Source: Caenorhabditis remanei (Eukaryota; Nematoda; Chromadorea; Rhabditida; Rhabditidae). From it: a DNA stretch of 64,000 nt. Numbering within the stretch: the stretch's first letter is position 1; each line of letters opens with the position of its first letter. Location: assembly GCF_010183535.1 (NCBI RefSeq), contig NC_071333.1:6384587-6448586 (forward strand), read 5' to 3'. Below the pieces are notes generated by a model. The model saw nothing but the letters and a program-made list of their open reading frames with translations. It was not told where the DNA came from and did not search any database. This document shows positions 35,315 through 52,150 of the stretch, piece by piece. The translations under genes and the position numbers were made by a program.

Positions 35315-36667
35315 TTATTGGAGTTGACGAACAGCGGCATCGATTGCGCTGGCAACGTACTCCACGTTTTGAGTATTCAAGCCGGAAAGACTTAGACAAC
35401 CACTGTCCAGAATTCGAACACCGTAGTTATTCAGCAGATATGTTATCTGAATGCCTAGAAAAAGTTAGTTGAACCGATAATCACGATTATTGACTTACTG
35501 TTAAGACCAGTGGACAGAAACAAACCTTTCTGTTGTTTTAAATGGATCCAGTGTCCCGGTGTCTTCATTTTTTCGAACGATGAAATAAGTTTATTACGCA
35601 CATCTTTCAATCTATCGTACATAGTTTTTAACGAGTTCGTCCATTGTATCTTGAGATCCTGATTGGTAAGAATGGATTTCACGATACATGCTCCGTGGGC
35701 AGGAGGGTTGGAGAACTTGGATACATTTACACAGGTAAATTGCGATGCAATCTGAGACATAAACGTTGATGTTCTTGCCACGACGGTCAGGTTGCCAACT
35801 AGTGAAGCTGAAATAATTATTATGACTGATAATTCGTTTTCATCGAGGTACTCACAGTAGAGCCCGAAGGTTCTCGTCATGGACTGGGCTATAAACATCT
35901 CCAAATCCATTTCCACAAAATAACGCACCGCCCATGCGTCGTCATCGAGATCTCCTGACGCTAAGCCCTGGTCGAAGGCCGTAAAGAATGGAAACAAGTT
36001 GCGACGCTTGATCACTTGAAAAATTTCTTTCCATTGAGATCTGCTTGGATCAAGTCCGGTTGGGTTATGAGCGCAGGCGCTTAAAACAACGACCGACTTT
36101 TCTGGAGCTATCTCTAGATCTTTTATCATTTGAGTCACATCGATCGATTGACTCATTTGATCCAAATATGAATACGTTTTTATCGATTTGAATCCAGATT
36201 TTTCAAATATGCGGAATTGAGTATGGCTGAAATGAGTATACAAATATGTTTCAGATTTTAAACTATTATTACCATGTCGGATTAGATATGTAAACAGTGT
36301 CCAGATGAAGAACTTGAACGAGAAATTCAGCTCCAGATCGAAGAGTTCCAGTTCCGGAAAGACATTGAATTCCAGCAGCACGGTTTTCTTTGATTGCTCG
36401 AGAATCTTCTCCAAGGACAAGTTTCATAGCAGAGTCCCGGAACAGCACATGCCCCAAAATGGGAAGATAATCATGACAACCATATGGGCTCTTTGCGTAC
36501 TCCAACAAAGCCTCTCGAACGACAGGAAGAATGAAGGGTTGTCCATCGTCAGTACGATAGGCTTCAAGAGTCAAATCCACCACATGGTTTTCGTTTTCAT
36601 CGGAAATCGAATCGTTCAGTGGTGAATCGGCATCGAGAGAAACAACACAGTCAAAGAAGGAGGACAT
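35315..36667 (-). CDS. Aspartate aminotransferase-like protein lacking active-site residues
   Basis: This is a diverged tandem copy of the downstream cytosolic aspartate aminotransferase. I place the start at 36667 (M-S-S-F-F-D), right after a TTTTCAG acceptor, and the stop at 35315. The fold-defining parts remain: TLEAYRTDDGQPF, CLSGTGTLRSGAEF, ACAHNPTGLDP, ASGDLDDDAWAVRYFVEM, VGNLTVV and SGLNTQNVEYV. The catalytic set does not, in pig cytosolic enzyme numbering: Lys258 is Arg (SMTRTFGLY), Asp222 is Thr and Tyr225 is Asp (FFTAFDQGL), Arg266 is Leu, Arg386 is Cys, and Trp140 becomes Cys across the first splice junction. The frame is open, so it is translated or recently was. It probably cannot use pyridoxal phosphate. 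It may be the relative of C. elegans got-1.1, but I am not certain of that name. Confidence 0.8.
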
Positions 36668-38479
36668 TTCTGAAAACAAGAAGTATGAATTCACAAAACC
36701 CGAGTTGAAAGAAGGAATACTGGTGAAACTTGAAAAATTCTGATAATTGTGCCCTTTTATGAGAATTGGACTGAATGTGAGTTCAAAAGTCGAAAAAGAG
36801 TGTCTAGAATTACTTATCTTGACAGTTGGTCTTTATCGTATCACCGGACACGGGAGGAGACATATTTCATTTCTCTACCCTGGAATAAGCCGCCGGAAAA
36901 AATGGGAAACTGGCGATAAGACCTTGACACTTCGAGGTGCACTTTCTGTCATGGAGTTACTTCGTGGGTTTGTCACAAAATTTGGGGAATAGAGTTTGGC
37001 GAGTATGAGCAACAGTAAGGAGAATTTTTTATAAATATATTTGCTCCGGCTCATTAGCATATCCAGAGCATTCAAGAAAGGTATATGCCGACTGCTCAAG
37101 GAGACCTAGTATAAGACAAAAGATTTACACTAAACGTAAGTTCAACCAAATAGTATAACTGCAAAAAGCTGTCATCTACAAATATTTATTAGGATTACTG
37201 TACCAATCGAACAAGTTAGTTTGGGAAAATTCAGAAGCCACAAACTGCGGCAAATGAAGCATCTTAAAGATAGAATGCTCTTGAACATGTCGAATCTCCA
37301 TCAATCCATTAACAATCCCAATTCAATTATTTTCCCAATTTCTTGTGTTTTTACGATTTCTGTTTTTTTTCAATGAAAACTACACATGATGATCATGTTT
37401 CATTGAACCGTTACTGAATTTTTCGAAAACTGTTAATAGATATTTCTTCCGGAATCGCATCATTAATCATTTGGTAATAGTATAATGATAAGAACGAAAT
37501 GAAATTAAACCTTTTCCCACTCCCTCATTCCTTTCGTTTTCAACGAAACGCACAAATATTTTGAGATAAGTGATATGTTATTGGAAACACGGGCACAATT
37601 TGTTGTACTTTGAATTGACATCACGCGCTTTTTTGAGCTCTGATAAAACTATATACTTTCAGTTTTCATCATCCTATCGAAAATGTTGGTGTGAAAAACG
37701 GAGGAGAATTGGAAAAAGAAACTAAATTTTATTATTTGGAAAACAGAAAAAGAATTTTGAGCGTCTTGTCGATAAGCCTGACGTCATATTCATCATTCTT
37801 ATGCTCAGTCCACAGATGTTGTTCGGTCATCATTGAGAAAAAAAACTTTGTGCTGGCCGGTGTAGATGGTCAATTTGAGCAGCTGTAATTCAAAATACAA
37901 GCTAGTCTTGAAACCCACATGGTAAAAAATGAAAAAAAACTGGTTTGCTAAGCAAGTGTAACTAAAAAATCCAATCCAATTTCTTAGGTGAGATGTTCTC
38001 GAAATTCAAAAATTTTACATCTTAGTACGGTTCGTCAGTTTGATAAAAGAATTTTATATAAATTAATTGTTATGGTTTCTGGATTTTAAACGTTAAAGTC
38101 GAACAATTCCAGCCCTAGCTTCAAAGTGTTATTTACAGGTATCAGTATCGGACCCTCTAGACGCCAAGATAAGATCATTTTTTCCAGAAAACCTTTTAAG
38201 TCGACTTCCATCTGTTTTGAATATACACCGTATTTTTTTAAATACTTCCGCCAGGAAACAGTATTCGTGATTACTGAAAATGAGGAGGATGAAAATGGAC
38301 AATGTGAGCAGTTGCTTTGTAAACGCTCAAACTGCGATAAAGTATAAAGTGAACATTTGAAATCCAGTACATTTCTTAAAATAAATAATACAGAAGAAAG
38401 CAATGCTAAGTGCATAGAAAATACTCAGTCTACACTTAAAACTCAATTTAAAGTAAAAAGAAGTCGAGTTTCATTAGAA
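36668..38479. other. Spacer between the two aminotransferase genes
   Basis: About 1.8 kb, AT-rich, containing the promoter of the diverged aminotransferase. A minus-strand frame near 38086-38240 reads Y-S-K-Q-M-E-V-D-L-K-G-F-L-E-K-M-I-L-S-W and ends F-D-F-N-V before a stop. It could be a stray exon, but I find no partner. Confidence 0.4.
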
Positions 38480-39911
38480 TCAGATGTTGCTCTTGACAGC
38501 GCGGACGGTTTCATCGATAGCCTTGGCGACGTAGTCAACGTTTTTCGTGTTCAATCCGCAGATGTTAATGCGGCCGTCGCTGAGAAGGAAGACTTTGTGT
38601 TCGGCAATAAGATGATCAACTTGAGCGGCTGTAATATGGAATCCTAATATCAAACTTACTGTTCTCAGATGAAATAAACATACCAGTGAGTCCAGTGTAA
38701 CTGAACATTCCAATTTGCTGAGTGATGTGTCCCCAAGTTCCAGGTGTCTGAAGCTCAGTCAATTTGTTCAACAAAGCAGCTCTCATCTCCTTTATACGGG
38801 ATGACATCGATTGAATAGCTTGATTCCATTGCTCACGGCGAGCTGGCGTAGTGAGAACCTTGTGGACAATGCGGGCTCCATGGGCTGGTGGGTTGGACCA
38901 GTTGGCTCTGATAACCAAAGACATTTGGGATTGGAATCCAGCAATGACGGCTGGGTTGTTGACAACGACGGTCAAGTTTCCGACACGCTCATCTACAAAA
39001 GAAGAATTAAAAAAATTGGCTATTTAGAACGATTGAGTCACTTACTGTAGAGTCCGAAGTTCTTGGCAAACGATTGAGAAACGACCATCTCCATTCCTTG
39101 ATCAACAAAATAACGAATAGCCCATGCATCAGCATCTGGATTTCCAGAAGCGAATCCTTGGTAGGCAATGTCGAAGAAAGTGAAGAGGTTCTTTCTCTTA
39201 ATCACCTCACAGATCGACTTCCATTGGTCTTGAGTTGGGTCCATTCCAGTTGGGTTATGCGCGCATCCATGAAGAATAATCACAGACTTTTCTGGTGCGG
39301 CCTCAAGATCGGCAAGAAGTTTCTCAATGTGGACACGCTTGTTGTCGTAGTCCCAGAAGGTGTAGTCGTTGACAGCAGTAAATCCGGCCTTCTTGAAGAC
39401 AAGCTTGTGATTTCCCCTGAAATATTATAACCTTCTTTTTGTGTTTCGACAGTAAGATGTGACCGCATTTTTATCGAAAGCTTACATTCCATTGTCTTTT
39501 CAAAATAACTCACCAAGTTGGGTTGCTTACATAAGCGGTTTTCATGTTGCAGACACTAGCCAAGAACTCAGCTCCGGCACGGAGAGCTCCTGTTCCTGAC
39601 AAGCATTGAACTCCGAAGGAGCGTCCTTCCTTGATAGCTGGAGAGTTCTCTCCAAGAACCAATTCAGTGGCAGCTTTGCGGAATCCCTCGTGTCCAAGAA
39701 CTGGGAGATATTCATGATTGAGGGTGGTGTCGTTGGCAATCTCAACTTCAGTCTCATGGACGACTGGAAGCACCCATGGCTGTCCTTCTTCAGTACGATA
39801 AGCTCCAATAGTGAGGTTGACTTTCACCGGGGCAGTCTCGTTGAGGTAAAGAGCGTTTTTATGGAAGACTTCGATTGGTGGGGCAACTGGGATTCCGTCG
39901 AAGAAAGACAT
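38480..39911 (-). CDS. got-1.2: Cytosolic aspartate aminotransferase
   Basis: It catalyses the reversible transfer of the amino group between aspartate and 2-oxoglutarate, giving oxaloacetate and glutamate, using pyridoxal phosphate; it is the cytosolic arm of the malate-aspartate shuttle. Exons 39911-39514, 39416-39046, 38992-38684 and 38643-38480 give 413 residues, the normal length of a cytosolic enzyme. The start M-S-F-F-D-G-I-P-V has no mitochondrial presequence. The cofactor lysine is in SFAKNFGLY, with HNPTG, DIAYQGFAS, ERVGNLTVV and GRINICGLN, which carries the substrate arginine. All active-site positions are intact, unlike the neighbouring copy. Codon use is strongly biased, suggesting high expression. 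The symbol is by analogy to C. elegans T01C8.5, from memory. Confidence 0.93.
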
Positions 39912-42900
39912 GTTGAGTGGATACCTGAAACAAAATAGTATTATTTTTAGCGGAAAATTGAAATTCAAACGTAAACGGTGTTGTATATAACATGAAAAGA
40001 CGAAAAGAGAAGAGTGAGTGTGTATGTCAACACTGCGAAAGACGATAATGAGGTGCATTTATATAGTGTTGAGATCAAAATCGAAAAAAGACTACGTACA
40101 AAAAAGAGGTCATCTTGTGGTGGTCACCTCATCGACGAGGATTTGACGGGAGAAAAAAAAGGTTTTTTGTTCTGTGTAAACGTTGTATCGATTTGGGTGA
40201 ATGGGTTATTAAATGATTAGATAGAACTGATAAGAGGTGTAAAAGGCAGACAATTTATTCTGGAAAAAGATGGAATTGAGAAAAAGGGTGAAATTTAGAG
40301 AAAAATTAGAGTAACTTCGAGTTAATCAACACTTTGGAGATGAAAAATAGTTAATTTGAAGGTGAAAAATACGGATATTCGTTCCTTGAGTTCTATTGTT
40401 TGCCAACTCTAAAACTTATTGAACGAATTGCTTTTTTTCTGACGTTTTGGGGGTCTCAAACACGGACTGCCTCTTCTCAACAACTCTTTTTCGTCAGTCA
40501 CACTCCGCAATGCACACACTATTTCTAAGCCACAGCACATGCCATCTCGGATAGAGATTCAAAGAAGTAGGTAGAGAAAAGCGGCGAAGAAAAAAATGTT
40601 TGCTTCAAAAAGTTTTCTTTTGCCCATTGGCAATGAACGTGACCATTTTGAAGTAATTTTCAAGGAAGACATGTGAAAAACGTGATTTGAAAAACAAATG
40701 TTGCAGAAAAAGGACAAAGAGGACTGATGGGATCAGATTAACAAAGTGATTTGTTGATGAAGTGTCAATGTTCTTTGGTCATTAAGATAAGAAGAATAAT
40801 TGAATAAGATTCCCTCTGGCAATCTTTCTTAATATAGGTAACGTTTCCTAATGGTAGATTGATCTCAAAACACAGAAAAAATTCGGAAATGACCAGGAAA
40901 ATGACAGACTTCATATTTGAACTAACACTGTGAAATAAATCAAAATTCAAAAACCAATCGACCATTTCTTTTGACCTTCTGAGAAATGAGGAAGAAAGTG
41001 ACGCCAGCGAAAACTACCATTTCACACATCCCGTGGACCGGTGATGCGGAAAAACATGTTTATGCAGATTTTTGGAGAATAATCGGTTTATATCTATTTT
41101 TCTAGCGATGACAAGATCAAAACGATGAGCGGTAAAGGAACAAACCATGGCAAAAAGAAAAACCCCGACTTTTAACTGTTGAGTGAAATGTTTCAAGAAA
41201 GTAACTATTAGGGTTACTTATGATATAAACGCAGGAATATATTAGTTTTGTACTAATGGAATACACCTAAAGAAATCAGAATAGACTTGAAGAATTCAGT
41301 TTCATCTTGCACTCGGTTTTCGGAAAGTATTTTAATCGAGCATTAAATAGTTCGTAAGAGGATAAGAATATTTCCGATGGCTGAATTAATTATAATTTGA
41401 CTGTTCAAGTAACATGATATGCTCACTTGAACCACATAAACTTTTGTATCATAATGGAAATATAGCTAGAAAGTCGCAGGCCAAAGTTCAGCCGATTGTT
41501 GGTCAACAATGGAAACAAATAATAATTGAAATTCAGATTTTCAGTAATTTTAATATTGCAGCAAAGCTAGAAAGTCTTTGTCGGGTAGCGAATAAAAAAA
41601 AAAAAAAGAAAAAAAAAGAAAATTGGAAACAACGACACTAGAATTGTGCAGGGAATAAACATTGTTTCAAGTTTCCACCGCATTCTTCTCCGTTATTTTT
41701 AACTCTTCAACCTCACAAATACTTTTGTTTAGAAATATGACTCTTTCTTACTTTTTCTCCCGTCGTTTAAGTTTTCCATTGCTTTCTTCAATTGTCATGA
41801 GAACTTGGTGAGACGTAAGTCTGATTGCTCAAAATATTATTTTTAGAGCTTTTCGCACTTCTTAAACAGATTATTGTTATGTGATATTCTTATTCCTGAC
41901 TAGATATCACATGAGTATTCCCAATGTTCCCCCTATCTAAAAGAGAATCGACTTGCTTGTTATGCCACTAGAAGTTCCACTAACACTATAATTTTCTTCT
42001 CGAACAGCCCAGTCCAACTTCCCATTGTTATTCAAAAAATGGAGACTATGAAGTTACGATATTGCACATTTGCTGTTTCATTTTTCTCTAGAGGCACGTG
42101 ACCGGGCAGGTACACTCCACAACCAATATATTCCCCGTTCTGATCCGATTACTTCAACAAAAGTCGGGAGTCTGATACTCACTTGTCACACAGTAGCCTC
42201 CTGGCTCGTTTCGGCGGAATCGAAGTTGTTATAAAGTTACAGTTTTCAACACTTTCAAAGTTTTAACTTACAAAATTTCATTTTTTTTTTGTCATTTCTT
42301 ACCTAATATGGGCCAAATGCGGGCAATAAGTGTTCTTAGAAGTTGACCTATTTTTGAACGTCTAGGTCTAAATATAATCTTGATATAATGCTCAAAAATC
42401 CTAGGGATAAATACCGGATTAGAAAATAAAAACAAGCGGATTACGAAGAATTTCCGTAATCCCCATTTTGACATTTCTTAAATCACTTCTAATGTTTCAA
42501 ACACATCGTTCCAAGTGCATAAATTTACCAAATCTCAGTCTTATGAAATAATGTTTTATGTATAACTATATATTCAAAAGCCGAGAATCGTGATCATAAA
42601 TTCTTCAGAATGTAAGAGATTCTGTTTTTTTGGTTTCCACTTGCTCCCGATTCCAAAAATATTGAGAGCGCATTGAAATTCTATATGTAACATCGAGTCC
42701 CAATTATTTTCCACTAACTAGCTAAAACTAAAACTAAAACAATGAGGAAAGTTTTCCGTGAGTTTGATGTTTTCAGCCACGTTCTATTTACTTAGTGAAC
42801 CGCTGGCTTCGAGCTCGTGGTTTGCTCAAATAAGTTGGTGGTCTGTTCGACGTTAGGAGAAATATGCTTATTCACGTTTCCCGTTAACCATCATATTTTG

Positions 42901-42990
42901 TGAGCATAAAGTTTTGTGCATATTCATTTTTCCTACTCCGTCCCATTTTTATTATTTCTTGCCTTGAAAAAAAAACCAAAAATTTCAGAA
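39912..42990. other. Divergent promoter region between aminotransferase and aak-2
   Basis: About 3 kb without a recognisable gene. It contains a poly-A/G run near 41590-41625 and a perfect 8-bp-stem hairpin at 42438-42462. Short TAAAAC repeats occur near 42721-42741, upstream of the first aak-2 exon. Confidence 0.5.
42438..42462. repeat. Short perfect hairpin
   Basis: GGATTACG, a 9-base loop, then CGTAATCC. There is no T-run or known motif, and it lies in intergenic DNA. Confidence 0.5.
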
Positions 42991-47988
<4,998 letters not shown>

Positions 47989-48517
47989 TACCATTTCACT
48001 ACAACACTTGTTCTTCTCAACCCACATCTATCCATTCCTGTCTTCAATGTCTTTTTATTTTTGCTTTTTAGTATATTTTCATATATGAAATCATCATTCG
48101 CTGCTAAATTGTCTCAGACTTTCTTCCATTATTTTCTTTGTATTTTTCTGACTCTCTTGTTTGATTTCTTCCTCCACCTCAGTGCATGCCACGTATGGTT
48201 TTATTAGTGCCGCTTTCCCAACTTTTTAGCCAAATCTTCTTCTTGAAACTTGTAATTTTTTGTAGACGTATATATTTTCTTTTTCTTTGATTTTTATTTT
48301 TTCATTCTTGTCATTATACTTTTCTGTGAATAGATTTTTGTTCGTGCGAGTAGTGCTTAATTTTCTTATTTTCTAACTTAACACCACACTTTTCCCCGTA
48401 CTCACCCGAATTTTCTGCTAACACTATTGTATGAACTGTATGCTCCTCGTTTTCAAAAAAAAGAAACGAATGTAAATGAAATGTTTTATTTCAAGAAAAA
48501 TAACAAAGAGGATTGTT

Positions 48518-51500
48518 CTAGAAAGATCCAGAAGCAACTTTTTTGGCTTTTTCCGCTTTTTTCTTTTTATACAGGGAATAATTATGCTCTGCACTCATGT
48601 ATGCAGTCTCGAAGAACAGGAAGACGAATTCACAGCAAGTCAAGAAGGATATTCCACACCACAAACCGAGTTGACCACCAAAATCGGCCAGCAGGTTTAC
48701 GAACTGAAAGTATTTGAATCAGAAAAACGAGAAATAATTAGTAAAACATACTCCATAGGCCTCTGACTCTGTAAGCATTTCGAAGTTTAACTGCTCATAG
48801 AAAACTTCCACCATAGCACCATTTTCTCTGGAAGATGTTAGTTCATTTCCTATTTTCATGTTTACTTTTTTACTTATAATGCTTGTTACACTCTACTGCT
48901 GTTCCATTACATGACCCTAGCTGAATCTGCAACGACAATGACGGCCACTTTGCAGGTGAATACGTAACGGAGTATATAGACTGTCGACAAGGTTGCTGAC
49001 ATCTGCAATACAACCGGTTTATCAAATATGATACAACGGGTATTTATAACCCACCTGCATCGGAAAGAACCATGTAGACCTCCCAAATCGTTCATTCTCG
49101 CATCCAAACATTTTCCTAAAAATTGAAAGAAATTGATTTGATGACCCCAGAGAAGTTACTTACTTGCAACTGGATCCGCTGCATCACAATGTCTTGCATT
49201 TTCAGGTACTGGGAAACGGGGGTCTCCACATCTGCACTCTTTCAGCACTAACTGTTGGAAACAAGAACGGTAGCATCCCTGAAACAATTGAGATTGCAAA
49301 ATCTCACGGATCGGACCCTTACCTCTACGGAATATTCATAGTTACTGTAGATATAGTCCGAAGTTTTACCATCTGGGACACAATCACCATATGGTGCTGG
49401 TAAACGGGACATTTTCCTCTGAAATAATGAGACGTGTTATGAATTTCCCTATGCTTTTCATGTACCAATCTCAAACCAAATGACGATACATAACCAGTTG
49501 GAGCAGAGTATCCGAACGTGTCGGGAAATGGGAAATCCTCTTTGTCATGAATTGTTAATCTGACTCCTGTTGCTTCTGTGGTGGGCATGTAGTCAGAAGC
49601 GTTAACATATACCAGCATACGCAAGCCGTACATAGGACCTGAAATTAGTTTGTTGTAAGATATGGTGCAACCATTTCAAAAACGGTGCAGCCATTTCAAA
49701 ATGATGCAATCGACTCAAAATTGATGCAACTAACCTGCACGGATGCTAGTTAGATTAACTGTTCGATTATGATTGAATGTGAAGCAAGAGCCAAATACTG
49801 GGTCGATATGAGTTAAGAAATCTCTGAAAAATTTCCGGTAGAAAATTCAGAACGTTAAAATGAGTAACGTACGCTTCAATGTCACAAGCCTTTCCATTAA
49901 ACGAACACTTATGTACTAGCTCTCGTTTTGTGGTGCTCAGTCGTTCTCTGTCTTGCATTGAGAGAGTCGCCATAGCAAACATGATGTTTTCTTTTGCTTT
50001 TGTGACAATAGCTACTTCATCAGTCATACCCTGAAGACTCCGAACTATCTTTCTCTTTTTTACTGCAAATAATGTACCTGGAAACCCATAGCCTCCAAGA
50101 AATTTGGGTCCTCAGTTGGAGTTCCTCCTTGCAAATACGTCCAAATCTCAATTGGTGGTGTCTTCCCGTTATAAGCTACACAGAACCGCGATGGCGCACA
50201 TATACATGGAGATCTGTGCCCTTTTGCTGAAATTTTAAAAATGTATTGACGTTTCAAGTAGTAATTTGTTACCAGTTTTGTTATCCTTGGTACAGAATGC
50301 ATGTTCATTGCAAGTATCACATTCAGTAGTTTCCCAGGTACCGTTCAAAAAACATGGCCATGCATCATGAGTCGATCTGTCGAACGCGCAAATGCACCGA
50401 TCATCAAATCCAGTAGGCTCATCAAATTTAGTTCTGAAATTTCATTTTTCGAAACTTTCAATAATTTCTTTTCTCAAGTTCACCTTTCAGATTGACATTC
50501 TTCCATCATATTCATTCCAGTTGTCGTTTCAACGTCATAATTCTCATAGTGCTCATTGTCATACTCCTCCACTCCATCCCACTCCTCATCGGCTTCTGTA
50601 TAAAAGATGTTTCTCCCGATTAAACATGCAACGCTTACCATTAATATCAAATGACTTTCTGGTGGTCGTTTCGCGCATCTCCTCTTCTTTTTCATCATCT
50701 TTCTCCTCCATTTCACTGGAACCTTGACTTCCGCACAGACATCTCGCAAATCCTGGCTCAAAGAATGCACCAGACAGATCTCGTTTTCCACGACGACGAG
50801 ATGGCTTTGTTGTTGGCGCTGGAGTGGTTGGTGGCTCAGTGACAACTTCCTTATCTTCTTCGTGTTCCTTGTTTCCTCCGGCTTTACCCATAGCACCGTC
50901 GAATGCAGATAACGTTCGCTTGACTAAATCGACACTGGTGGCCAGACTTGCCTTGTATGGGTTCAAATTACAAAGCGTGATGGCAGGAAACGGTGCAGTG
51001 TCTAAAAAAAAAGATTTGAGAAACTTTTCAAAAGGAAAATCTATCACTTACCAAATTTTAGCTGAATATCTACAATCTTCTCATTTCGGTTGTACTTGTC
51101 AAGAACGGATTGAGCATTGAGATACAGCATAATCATACATCCAAGGAATAACATAACCCAAACTGCTCTATAATACACATTAGGTGCTTCTCCTATCATT
51201 GGAATTCCATGAGCAGAAGTTTTGTAGCAAAACTCTTTGAAATGCCACGCAAGCCGTTTGTCATAAGGCAGTAACTTGGGATCAAACTCGCCAGTGATCA
51301 GTTCGCACTGAAATCTCCCAATAAAGAAACAATTTTCAAAGCTATTACTCACTTGCACTTCAGATTCCGAAGAATTGAAACACTCTCCATAGCCATAGTC
51401 TTCATAATATTCTCGCTCCGTCACAAACTTTGTGCTTTCTTGAAGATAAGCCAATGGGTCTCCGTAAACTTGGGACATGTACTCGGATGGATCCCGTAGA

Positions 51501-51535
51501 TGTTGATAATTTTTCAAGTTTTGCATCCATGACAT
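48518..51535 (-). CDS. mec-4: DEG/ENaC mechanosensory sodium channel subunit MEC-4
   Basis: This is the pore subunit of the touch-neuron mechanotransduction channel, a trimeric amiloride-sensitive sodium channel. The start at 51535 gives [13 protein letters not shown]; later exons include 51307-51052 and 51001-50639, with many more to the TAG at 48518-48520. The first helix is [18 protein letters not shown]. The large extracellular part has the family [11 protein letters not shown], the [27 protein letters not shown] segment and many cysteines. The second helix has [26 protein letters not shown] with the G-x-S selectivity motif. Alanine sits in SEAYG, the residue whose bulky replacement kills neurons in C. 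elegans mec-4(d). The C-terminus is basic and ends ASGSF. It converges on aak-2 with a gap of about 530 bp. Identity to the C. elegans protein appears very high by memory. Confidence 0.95.
49663..49730. repeat. Short tandem repeat in a mec-4 intron
   Basis: Three to four imperfect units of about 20 bp with the pattern GGTGCARCCATTTCAAAA. Later units read TGATGCAATCGACTCAAAA. It lies between two mec-4 coding exons. Confidence 0.7.
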
Positions 51536-52150
51536 TCTGGAAATAAACGCAATAGTTGAATTAGAATGGAAAGTTAGAAATGCCAGAATAAAAAAAATAG
51601 AAACCGCAGATACCAAGTTGGGGCTCTGACGACAATGATTGTGGGCGTTGGAATGCTTCTTGAGTGATTCTGTATGCATGGAATACCAAGTCTTGGTGTT
51701 GAGAGCGCACGAGGAAGATTCTGGAAGCAAGGTCATCTTCGGAATGTGTTCGAGCCTTGAACTTTTGTGTTTTCTGAACATTGGAAGTGTAAAGTGTATA
51801 GTTTATGAAGTTTATGAAAAACTTTCATGATAACCGCCAATATTTTCGAACTACTGATTTGTCTAGAAATATCTCTCGATTTCAACTTCTTGAGCAGTAA
51901 ACGCCAACAGCTGTTTTTTCATTACTTTTGTGTATCACTTTTATTTTGCAAGAGAAAAAAGTCTTTTGAAAAATAATTGAGCACCAGTCAGGCAGATACA
52001 TAAAAGTTGTGATAAAGCGAAGTAGGCCGGGTTCTTATAAAGAATTTCCGGCAGAGCACAAATAATCGGGTCCATAATGGAGAAAAATAATTAAATGACG
52101 AGAAATTGAGAGTTACATTTGACGTTGTAATATAAAAAATATAGAGGCGA
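51536..52150. other. mec-4 upstream / cas-1 downstream region
   Basis: About 600 bp. It contains the mec-4 5' region on the minus strand and the 3' UTR side of cas-1. The open frame running upstream of the mec-4 methionine (to 51781) has no acceptable splice or start support, so I do not include it. Confidence 0.4.

Noticed and set aside
51536..51781. N-terminal extension of MEC-4 upstream of M-S-W-M
   Set aside because: The known family start is M-S-W-M; the upstream frame is unrelated sequence without splice support.
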